Shown piece by piece: positions 1-5,751 of a stretch of 8,016 nt of DNA; position 1 is the first letter of the stretch, and each line of letters begins with the position of its first letter. Source of the stretch: Bacteroidales bacterium. GTDB taxonomy: Bacteria; Bacteroidota; Bacteroidia; Bacteroidales; UBA932. The position numbers were made by a program, and so were the translations under genes. Location: assembly GCA_017551405.1 (NCBI GenBank), contig JAFZLP010000062.1, positions 1 through 8,016 of the forward strand. The letters are read 5' to 3'. The notes beneath the pieces were generated by a model, which searched no databases, was not told where the DNA came from, and was given only the letters and a program-made list of their open reading frames with translations.

Positions 1-498
1 CGGGTCGAGCATGGCCATCTGGAAAATCTCGTTGCGCTTCTTCTCGCCGCCGCTGAAGCCGACGTTCACCTCGCGCTTGGCAAACTCGCCTTTCATCTTC
101 ACGAAGGCCATCTTCTCCTTCATGAGCTTGAGGAACTCGGCGGGGGTGTACTCGTCCTTGCCGAGGGCCTTGCGCCTGGCGTTCACCGCGCTTTTCATGA
201 ACGAGGTGATGCTCACTCCGGGGATCTCGATGGGATACTGGAAGCTCATGAAGATACCGGCCCATGCCCTTTCTTCAGGCTTCATTTCCAGTAAGTTGCG
301 ACCCTTGAAAGTGATGCTTCCGCCGGTTACGACATAACCGGGCCTGCCTGTGAGGACGGCTCCGAGAGTGCTCTTTCCAGCCCCGTTCGGGCCCATTACC
401 GCATGCACCTCTCCTTCCCCGATGGAAAGGTTCACGCCCTTCAGGATCTCCTTTCCTTCGACCGCAGCATGCAAATCATTTATTTCCAGTAGTTTCAT
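1..498 (-). CDS. sufC: SufC, Fe-S cluster assembly ATPase (3' end cut by window edge)
   Basis: ABC-type ATPase of the SUF iron-sulfur assembly machinery. In the known family it works in the cytosol with SufB and SufD as the SufBCD scaffold and drives cluster assembly by ATP hydrolysis. The first 166 residues are present, starting MKLLEINDLHA. The Walker A motif GPNGAGKST lies at residues 36-44. The Q-loop region SFQYPIEIPGV, typical of SufC, is near residues 85-95, and the ABC signature FSGGEKKR near 148-155. The frame runs off the window at MAMLDP, just before the expected Walker B. Full-length SufC is about 250 residues, so roughly 85 are missing. The ATG is 24 bases after the sufB stop on the same strand, so the two are probably co-transcribed; sufD would be expected next, outside the window. 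There is no clear Shine-Dalgarno sequence, which is normal in Bacteroidota. Confidence 0.96.
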   Translation of the reverse strand, partial: MKLLEINDLHAAVEGKEILKGVNLSIGEGEVHAVMGPNGAGKSTLGAVLTGRPGYVVTGGSITFKGRNLLEMKPEERAWAGIFMSFQYPIEIPGVSITSFMKSAVNARRKALGKDEYTPAEFLKLMKEKMAFVKMKGEFAKREVNVGFSGGEKKRNEIFQMAMLDP

Positions 499-522
499 AT
501 GTGTAATTATGTGTTTTATCCA

Positions 523-1971
523 TTATCCTACAGCCCCTTCCAGGTTAACGCTGAGCAGCTTCTGCGCCTCCACGGCAAACTCCATTGGCAGGCGGCTCAG
601 CACCTCGCGGGCGTATCCGTTCACGATCAGGCCTACGGCCTCCTCGGGGCTGAGCCCCCTTTGGTTGCAATAGAAGAGCTGGTCGTCGCTTATCTTGGAG
701 GTGGTGGCCTCATGCTCCACCACCGCGGTGGGATTCTGGTTGCGGATGAACGGGAAAGTGTGCGCGCCGCACTTGTCGCCGATGAGCAGGCTGTCGCATT
801 CGCTGTAGTTGCGGGAATTCGAAGCAGTCGGGAGCATGCGCACCATTCCCCGGTAGGAGTTCTCGCTGTGACCGGCGGAGATGCCCTTCGAAATGATGCG
901 GCTGCGGGTGTTCCGGCCTACGTGTATCATCTTGGTGCCGGTGTCGGCCTGCTGCCAGTTGTTGGTGAGGGCCACCGAATAGAACTCGGACGTGCTGTTG
1001 TCGCCCTGCAGGATGGTCGAGGGGTATTTCCATGTTATGGCCGAACCGGTCTCGACCTGGGTCCAGCTCAGGTGGGCGCCCTCCTTGCAGATGCCCCTCT
1101 TGGTAACCAGGTTGAGGATTCCGCCGCGGCCGTCCTTGTCGCCCGGATACCAGTTCTGCACGGTGCTGTAGCGGACGTCGGCATCTTTCTCCACTATGAT
1201 TTCCACCACTGCGGCGTGCAGCTGGTTCTCGTCGCGCATGGGGGCGGTGCAACCCTCCATATAGCTCAGGCTGGAGCCTTCGTCCGCCACGATGAGGGTG
1301 CGCTCGAACTGCCCCGTTCCTGCGGCGTTGATGCGGAAGTAGCTGCTGAGGTCCATAGGGCACTTCACCCCTTTGGGGATGTAGCAGAAGGATCCGTCCG
1401 AGAACACCGCGCTGTTGAGCGCCGCATAGAAATTGTCGCCGTTGGGAACCACCGTGGCCAGATATTTCCGGACCAGGTCGGGATATTCCTTTACGGCCTC
1501 GCCGAAGCTGCAGAATATTATGCCCTTTTCGAGGAGAGTCTTGCGGAAGGTGGTGCTCACCGACACGGAATCGAACACGGCGTCGACCGCGGTGGTGCCG
1601 CGCACGCCGGCCAGGGCTTCCTGCTCGCCCACCGGGATGCCGAGCTTATCGAATGTCTTCTTGAGTTCGGGATCTATCTCGGTAGGGGCGTCCTCGTCGC
1701 GCTTCGGGGCGGCGTAGTAGATTATGTCCTGGAAGTCTATCTCGGGCAGGCGGCTGAGGTGGCCCCACCTGGGAGGAGTCATCTTCTGCCACTTGCGGAA
1801 CGAATCGAGACGGAACTCCAACAGCCACTCCGGCTCATCCTTTTTGGAGGAAATGAGCCTGACTATGTCTTCATTAAGCCCCTTGGGAATGAACTCCTGC
1901 CGGATGTCCGTTACAAAGCCTTCGCCGTATTCCTTTGCAGCTATGTCCTTAAGAAGTTGATGCTCGTCCAT
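523..1971 (-). CDS. sufB: SufB, Fe-S cluster scaffold protein
   Basis: Scaffold subunit of the SufBCD complex, on which Fe-S clusters are built in the cytosol. The product is 482 residues, close to E. coli SufB (495). The C-terminal half carries the family's most conserved blocks: [16 protein letters not shown] (first Cys about residue 392, matching the Cys essential in E. coli SufB), then [17 protein letters not shown], and a C-terminus of NLEGAVG. The start chosen is the ATG at 1971, giving [10 protein letters not shown]. An ATG eleven codons upstream (2004) is rejected because it lies inside the predicted promoter and would add [11 protein letters not shown], which does not look like a SufB N-terminus. 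An AAAGG run sits just before the chosen ATG, too close to be an ideal ribosome-binding site. It follows aroC by 42 bases but appears to have its own promoter. Confidence 0.97.
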   Translation of the reverse strand: MDEHQLLKDIAAKEYGEGFVTDIRQEFIPKGLNEDIVRLISSKKDEPEWLLEFRLDSFRKWQKMTPPRWGHLSRLPEIDFQDIIYYAAPKRDEDAPTEIDPELKKTFDKLGIPVGEQEALAGVRGTTAVDAVFDSVSVSTTFRKTLLEKGIIFCSFGEAVKEYPDLVRKYLATVVPNGDNFYAALNSAVFSDGSFCYIPKGVKCPMDLSSYFRINAAGTGQFERTLIVADEGSSLSYMEGCTAPMRDENQLHAAVVEIIVEKDADVRYSTVQNWYPGDKDGRGGILNLVTKRGICKEGAHLSWTQVETGSAITWKYPSTILQGDNSTSEFYSVALTNNWQQADTGTKMIHVGRNTRSRIISKGISAGHSENSYRGMVRMLPTASNSRNYSECDSLLIGDKCGAHTFPFIRNQNPTAVVEHEATTSKISDDQLFYCNQRGLSPEEAVGLIVNGYAREVLSRLPMEFAVEAQKLLSVNLEGAVG

Positions 1972-1993
1972 ACCTTTGCGTGACAACAGTCTG

Positions 1994-2022
1994 CAAAGAT
2001 ACAAATTATATTTTTAAAGCAA
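1994..2022 (-). promoter_or_regulatory. Bacteroidota-type promoter for sufB-sufC
   Basis: On the minus strand a perfect TAnnTTTG -7 box, TATCTTTG, lies at 2001..1994. A TTG at 2022..2020 stands 18 bases upstream as a possible -33 element (the consensus spacing is about 19-21). Transcription would start near 1990-1987, giving a leader of roughly 16-20 bases before the sufB ATG. The -33 part lies within the last codons of aroC. The same 11-base string TATCTTTGCAG recurs before the tRNA-Leu. Confidence 0.7.
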
Positions 2023-3111
2023 GTCCGCCAGGACGATAGCGGTCATGGCTTCGACCACCACCGGAGTGCGGAGCGCGAAGCACACGTCGTGACGGCCGGT
2101 GATCTGCAGGATATCCTCTTTCTTCTTGGCGAAGTTCCAGGTCTTCTGCGGCGCAGCGATGCTGGACGTGGGCTTTACAGCCACCCTGAAGATGATGGGG
2201 CCGCCGTTGGAAAGCCCGCCGTTGATGCCTCCGGCCCCGTTCTTGCGCGGACCTTCCGGCCCCCAGGGGTCGTTGTGCTCGGAACCGCGCATGCGCGCAG
2301 CGGCGAACCCGTCGCCGAACTCTATCCCGCGGATTCCGGGGATGCTGAACATGGCATGCGAAAGGAGCGATTCCATGCTGTCCCAGAACGGCTCGCCGAA
2401 CCCTATAGGAAGCCCCTCTACACGGCATTCGATGATGCCGCCCAGGGAGTCGCCCTCTTTGGCGGTTTTGTCGAGCAGCTCGTCCCATTTGGAACTGTCG
2501 CGTTCGCCGCCGATTTCAAGCAGCTCGGCATGGATGGTGACATCCCTCCGCTCAATCTGCTCTTCCGCGGCCTGCATACGGGCCTGAGGCAGCTTCGAGA
2601 AGTCTATACCCTCTTTTTCGCCAAGCGCGTAGGCGGATTCTGGGCCTCCCTCGGGAAGCGGCTCGGGATTGAACTGGGAGGCGAGGATTTTCTTGGCGAC
2701 CACGCCGGCAGCCACGATGGGAAGGGTGAGTCGGCCGCTGAAATGCCCTCCGCCGCGGGGATCGTTCGCAAAATTGTATTTGAGATTTGCCACCAGGTCG
2801 GCGTGGCCGGGGCGCGGGATATCGTCGAACTGAAGATAATCCCTGCCCTCCACGTTGGAATTCCAGAATATGATGGTGAGGGGCGCGCCGGTGGTATAAC
2901 CATTATAGACACCGCTGAGGATCCTGGCCCTGTCGGCCTCCTTGCGCGCGGTGGTTCCCTTGCGCCCGGGGGCCCTCCTGGCTATATCTTCCTCGAAGTC
3001 CTCTTCGTAAAGTTCTATGTTTTCGGGAACTCCGTCCAGAGTGACGCCTATCGCCGGTCCGTGCGACTCGCCGAAAACGGTAACCTTGAAAAACTGTCCG
3101 AAACTGTCCAT
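2014..3111 (-). CDS. aroC: Chorismate synthase
   Basis: Last shikimate-pathway enzyme: converts 5-enolpyruvylshikimate-3-phosphate to chorismate in the cytosol, and needs reduced FMN although there is no net redox change. At 365 residues it is of normal length. The N-terminal signature VFGESHG carries the catalytic His at residue 17. RRAPGRKGTTARKEADR lies near 45-61, RPGHAD near 100-105, RGGGHFSGRLT near 119-129 and GGLSNG near 298-303. The C-terminal signature GRHDVCFALRTPVVVEAM begins near 339; the family more often has CVVPR where this has CFALR. The start MDSFGQFFKVTVFGESHG places the signature at the usual distance from the N-terminus. A possible -7 box ends only four bases before the ATG, so the mRNA may be leaderless. 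The gene is divergent from the nitroreductase gene and is followed by sufB on the same strand. Confidence 0.98.
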   Translation of the reverse strand: MDSFGQFFKVTVFGESHGPAIGVTLDGVPENIELYEEDFEEDIARRAPGRKGTTARKEADRARILSGVYNGYTTGAPLTIIFWNSNVEGRDYLQFDDIPRPGHADLVANLKYNFANDPRGGGHFSGRLTLPIVAAGVVAKKILASQFNPEPLPEGGPESAYALGEKEGIDFSKLPQARMQAAEEQIERRDVTIHAELLEIGGERDSSKWDELLDKTAKEGDSLGGIIECRVEGLPIGFGEPFWDSMESLLSHAMFSIPGIRGIEFGDGFAAARMRGSEHNDPWGPEGPRKNGAGGINGGLSNGGPIIFRVAVKPTSSIAAPQKTWNFAKKKEDILQITGRHDVCFALRTPVVVEAMTAIVLADLL

Positions 3112-3115
3112 GCAG

Positions 3116-3147
3116 CGAAGATACTAATTTTTGCTATTTTTGCGAAA
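3116..3147 (-). promoter_or_regulatory. Probable aroC promoter
   Basis: On the minus strand TATCTTCG (3123..3116) matches the TAnnTTTG -7 consensus at all but one fixed base. TTTCG at 3147..3143 lies exactly 19 bases upstream as a degenerate -33 element. The -7 box ends four bases before the aroC ATG, which predicts a leader of about zero to three bases. The box of the divergent nitroreductase promoter lies inside this promoter's spacer. Confidence 0.5.
3135..3142 (+). promoter_or_regulatory. -7 box of the nitroreductase gene promoter
   Basis: TATTTTTG matches TAnnTTTG perfectly. It lies 22 bases before the ATG at 3165, predicting a leader of about 16-18 bases. No convincing -33 TTTG is seen at 19-21 bases upstream, where the aroC start region lies. 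Confidence 0.5.
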
Positions 3148-3164
3148 GACAAGCACTATTTCCC

Positions 3165-3695
3165 ATGGACAACGAAGTACTGAAAGCCATACGCGAGCGC
3201 CGCAGCATCCGCCGCTTCAAGAGCGAACAGATTACAGATGAAGAACTTGCAGCCGTCCTTGAGGCCGGCACATGGGCCCCTACCGGCCATGGCACCCAGG
3301 ATCCCCTCATCTTCGCCGTCCAGAACCCCGAAATCTGCGCCAGGCTCAGGCATTTCAATGCCGCCGTCATGGGACAGGCAGACGCCGACCCCTACTACGG
3401 CGCCCCCACAATAGTGCTGGTATTCTCCAAAGCCGACAATCCCAACTGCGTGAAAGACGGGTCGCTGGTCATAGGCAACATGCTTCTCGCCGCCCACAGC
3501 GCCGGCCTGGGCGCCTGCTGGATCAACCGTTGCGACGAGATGTTCGAAGTGAATGACGAGGCCCGTAATCTGCGCGCCTCACTCGGAGTACCGGAAGGCT
3601 ACAAAGGGGTGGGCAGCATGGCGCTGGGTTACATCGCGCACGAAGCGCCCGCACCCAGGCCGCGCAAGCAGGGCTATTTCTCAATAATCAAATAA
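3165..3695 (+). CDS. FMN-dependent nitroreductase family protein
   Basis: Small flavoprotein of the nitroreductase family: FMN-dependent, NAD(P)H-using oxidoreductases, usually dimeric and cytosolic, acting on nitro compounds, quinones or free flavins. The exact substrate cannot be read from sequence. It has 176 residues, within the family's short range. The FMN-binding RRSIRRF is at residues 12-18. WAPTGHGTQ at 37-45 replaces the commoner APSxxNxQPW loop. GAPTIVLVF lies near 79-87, the GLGACWI phosphate-binding stretch near 114-120, and ALGY near 153-156. The ATG at 3165 is 53 bases from the divergent aroC start and has a TAnnTTTG box at a suitable distance. The last 15 bases, including the TAA, overlap the end of the convergent aroD-aroA fusion gene. 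Its place beside aroC could mean that it reduces flavin for chorismate synthase, but that is inference only. Confidence 0.9.
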   Translation: MDNEVLKAIRERRSIRRFKSEQITDEELAAVLEAGTWAPTGHGTQDPLIFAVQNPEICARLRHFNAAVMGQADADPYYGAPTIVLVFSKADNPNCVKDGSLVIGNMLLAAHSAGLGACWINRCDEMFEVNDEARNLRASLGVPEGYKGVGSMALGYIAHEAPAPRPRKQGYFSIIK

Positions 3696-5618
3696 CTCCC
3701 AGAATCCGGGGAAAGACTTGGCCACGCAGGCGGCGTCGTCAAGCACCACGGGCGAATCGGCTCCCATCGACGCTATCTTGAGCGCCATGGCCATGCGGTG
3801 GTCGTGGTGGGTGGTGAAGCTTCCGCCCTTGAGCAGGTCGCCGCTGACGATGCGGGAGCTCAGGTTGCGCCCTTCTATCTGCAGTTCATCCTCGACTATC
3901 TGGGCCCTGACTCCAAAGCGGGCCAGCATCTCCAGGATAGCCACGGCGCGGTCGCTTTCCTTGTCGTGCAGGCGTCCCACGCCCCTCAGGGTGGTGATGC
4001 CGTCGCAGAAGGCGGCGAGCACCGAGCAGATGGGGAAGAGGTCGGGGGCGTTGCCCAGGTCGGCGTCGAAGCTCTCCAGCGGAGCCTTGCTCACGCACAC
4101 TGAGCCGTCCAGTTCGGATACCACCGCACCGGCCTGCACCAGGATGTCCGCTATTGCCAGGTCGGCCTGAAGAGAGTCGGTGTTGAGCCCGGACACCTCG
4201 GCCTTGCCGAAGATGGCTCCGGCCACCAGGAACACCGCACCGGCGCTCCAGTCGCCTTCGATGTCGAGGTCGGCCGCCTTGTAGGACTGGCCTCCCCTGA
4301 TGGAGAAACTCACCTGGCTGCAGCCGCTCCAGTCCTGCTCTTCCAGCATCTTCTCGTCCCCTTCCATCTCCGACTTGATGCGCACTCCGAACTTGCCCAG
4401 CACGTCTTCGGTGATGAACATATAGGGGATGCTCTTGGGCTCGGACACGTAGATGGTGGAGTTTTTCCCGCACAGGGGCAGGGCGGCCATGAGGCCGCTG
4501 ATGAGCTGCGAGCCGTCCCGGCCGGAGATCTCGGCGTTGCCGGGAATGAGCGGCGGGGTGATTTCGAGGGGGACCTTCTCGCTGCGGACAGGCACTCCGA
4601 ACGAAGCCATGATGCTCTGCACCCCCTTCAGGGGACGCTGCAGCAGGGTTTTTTCACCAGTGACGGTGAGCGGACGGTCGTTCAGCACCGCCATTATCGG
4701 GATGCAGAGGCGGGTAAGCAGGCCGCTTTCGCCGGTGTTCAGCTCGTCCAGGGAAGTCCTGGCGGCGCCGGTGCCGTCGACGGTAAGAGTGGTGCCGTCG
4801 CGGCGGATTTTCGCGCCCAGCGTCTGGGCAACCCTGATGGCGTTCTCGGAATCCTCGCAGGGAGTGTATCCGTGCAGGTGGCTGCGGCCCTTCGCGAGCG
4901 CGGCGCAGATGATGGCGCGCTGGGCGAAACTCTTGGAGGCCGGCACGGTTATGTCTCCGACGCGCCAGAAGCCGCGGAAACCGCCGTACACCTTGCGGTG
5001 CATCTCCTCGAAGGTATACTGCCCTGCTGCGGTGGAGAGGTCTTCGGAAAGCGAAGCGTAGGTGAACGGCGCGCCCAGGCGAAGGCAGTCGATACGGGAC
5101 CGGCGGCCCTGGGCGCCCATTGCAAACGCTACCAGAGGCCCGCCTTCGGCGGCATACAGTTCCTCCAGGACCTTGCAGTCTTCAGCGGAGGAGGCGGTAG
5201 TGACTATCTTGGCGATTTCGGCGCCGTAGCGGTAGCAGCGGGCCCGCACCTGCTGCAGGAACTCGAGCGGCGGGGTCTCTTGGAAATTGTGATATGAGCG
5301 GATGATCTCAGTGCCGCACTCGCGGCAGAGGTCGCGGAAGCGCTTGGAAAAAGCGGAAGACGCCTCCAGTTCCAGGTCGGCGTAGCGGGCCCCGGCCCTG
5401 ACGGCCAGTGAAAGCCGCCTTTCTGCCTCCTCCTCGCCGGTATTCTCTATCCTGCAGGTGGCGATCAGCGGGGTGTCGGTATCGGAGAAAAGGGTTTCCG
5501 TTTCCTCGTCGGAAAGGGAGCAAAGGTCGAGGCGGATCTCCGCCAGTTCTATCCACGGATCGTCGAGAAGAGAGAGAATCTCCCCGTAAGTCTTGCGCTG
5601 GATAACCGTACAGATCAT
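3681..5618 (-). CDS. aroDA: Fused type I 3-dehydroquinate dehydratase / EPSP synthase (AroD-AroA)
   Basis: Predicted bifunctional cytosolic shikimate enzyme of 645 residues. Residues 1 to about 212 are a type I 3-dehydroquinate dehydratase (step 3): AEIRLD (26-31), SYHNF with the likely catalytic His110, AKIV with the likely Schiff-base Lys137, MGAQGRRSR (167-175) and the closing AAGQ (197-200). Residues about 216-645 are a 3-phosphoshikimate 1-carboxyvinyltransferase (step 6): VPASKSFAQR (Lys229, Ser230, Arg234), GESGLLTR, SQLISGL with Gln371, PDLFP with the likely catalytic Asp526, KESDR (Lys553-Arg557), HHDHRMAM (604-611) and AKSFPGFW with Lys634. Both active sites look complete and the linker is very short. 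The start is the ATG at 5618, giving MICTVIQRKTY, the normal dehydratase N-terminus. A frame opening 15 codons upstream lies inside the tRNA and is rejected. The ATG directly follows the tRNA CCA. Confidence 0.96.
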   Translation of the reverse strand: MICTVIQRKTYGEILSLLDDPWIELAEIRLDLCSLSDEETETLFSDTDTPLIATCRIENTGEEEAERRLSLAVRAGARYADLELEASSAFSKRFRDLCRECGTEIIRSYHNFQETPPLEFLQQVRARCYRYGAEIAKIVTTASSAEDCKVLEELYAAEGGPLVAFAMGAQGRRSRIDCLRLGAPFTYASLSEDLSTAAGQYTFEEMHRKVYGGFRGFWRVGDITVPASKSFAQRAIICAALAKGRSHLHGYTPCEDSENAIRVAQTLGAKIRRDGTTLTVDGTGAARTSLDELNTGESGLLTRLCIPIMAVLNDRPLTVTGEKTLLQRPLKGVQSIMASFGVPVRSEKVPLEITPPLIPGNAEISGRDGSQLISGLMAALPLCGKNSTIYVSEPKSIPYMFITEDVLGKFGVRIKSEMEGDEKMLEEQDWSGCSQVSFSIRGGQSYKAADLDIEGDWSAGAVFLVAGAIFGKAEVSGLNTDSLQADLAIADILVQAGAVVSELDGSVCVSKAPLESFDADLGNAPDLFPICSVLAAFCDGITTLRGVGRLHDKESDRAVAILEMLARFGVRAQIVEDELQIEGRNLSSRIVSGDLLKGGSFTTHHDHRMAMALKIASMGADSPVVLDDAACVAKSFPGFWELFDY

Positions 5619-5706
5619 TGGTGCCCCGGGCCGGGCTCGAACCGGCACGTCTTCATCAGACACAGGATTTTGAGTCCAGCGCGTCTACCAATTCCGCCAC
5701 CGGGGC
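5619..5706 (-). tRNA. tRNA-Leu, anticodon CAA, with encoded CCA
   Basis: Class II tRNA of 88 bases including a genome-encoded CCA (5621..5619). The acceptor stem GCCCCGG pairs with CCGGGGC over all seven pairs, with discriminator A as expected for Leu. The anticodon loop is CTCAAAA (5674..5668), giving anticodon CAA at 5672..5670, which reads UUG. A long variable arm with a GTCT/AGAC stem lies at about 5662..5647. The T arm is GCCGG-TTCGAGC-CCGGC. The second anticodon-stem pair is a U-U mismatch (CTGGA against TCCTG). The CCA touches the ATG of the aroD-aroA gene, so the two are almost certainly transcribed together. Confidence 0.96.
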
Positions 5707-5716
5707 TACAGGACTG

Positions 5717-5724
5717 CAAAGATA
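5717..5724 (-). promoter_or_regulatory. -7 box of the tRNA-Leu / aroD-aroA promoter
   Basis: TATCTTTG on the minus strand is a perfect TAnnTTTG match, ending 10 bases before the mature 5' end of the tRNA. This suggests a short 5' leader of a few bases. No good TTTG -33 element is visible 19-21 bases upstream, so that part is weak. It is back to back with the aroB promoter. Confidence 0.6.
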
Positions 5725-5737
5725 TACAAAAAAATAT

Positions 5738-5745
5738 TAATTTTG
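5738..5745 (+). promoter_or_regulatory. -7 box of the aroB promoter
   Basis: TAATTTTG matches TAnnTTTG and ends six bases before the aroB ATG at 5752. Transcription would then start within about three bases of the ATG, predicting a leaderless or nearly leaderless mRNA. The -33 position falls on the -7 box of the divergent tRNA promoter and shows no clear TTTG. The 45 bases from 5707 to 5751 hold both divergent promoters and nothing else that I can see. Confidence 0.5.
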
Positions 5746-5751
5746 CTCGTT

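Noticed and set aside
499..1983. A 494-codon open frame on the plus strand opposite sufB
   Set aside because: It is the antisense shadow of a highly conserved gene in GC-rich DNA. Its translation has no recognisable domain and is low in complexity (rich in Val, Ala, Gly and His).
1972..2004. An upstream ATG extending SufB by 11 residues
   Set aside because: It lies in or before the -7 box, so it would not be on the predicted mRNA, and the added residues do not resemble SufB.
2089..3183. A 364-codon open frame on the plus strand opposite aroC
   Set aside because: aroC is unmistakable on the other strand. The plus frame has no motifs and runs on into the nitroreductase start region.
5619..5663. 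An upstream start giving the aroD-aroA protein 15 more N-terminal residues
   Set aside because: This stretch lies wholly inside the tRNA-Leu gene. The next Met gives the normal dehydratase N-terminus.
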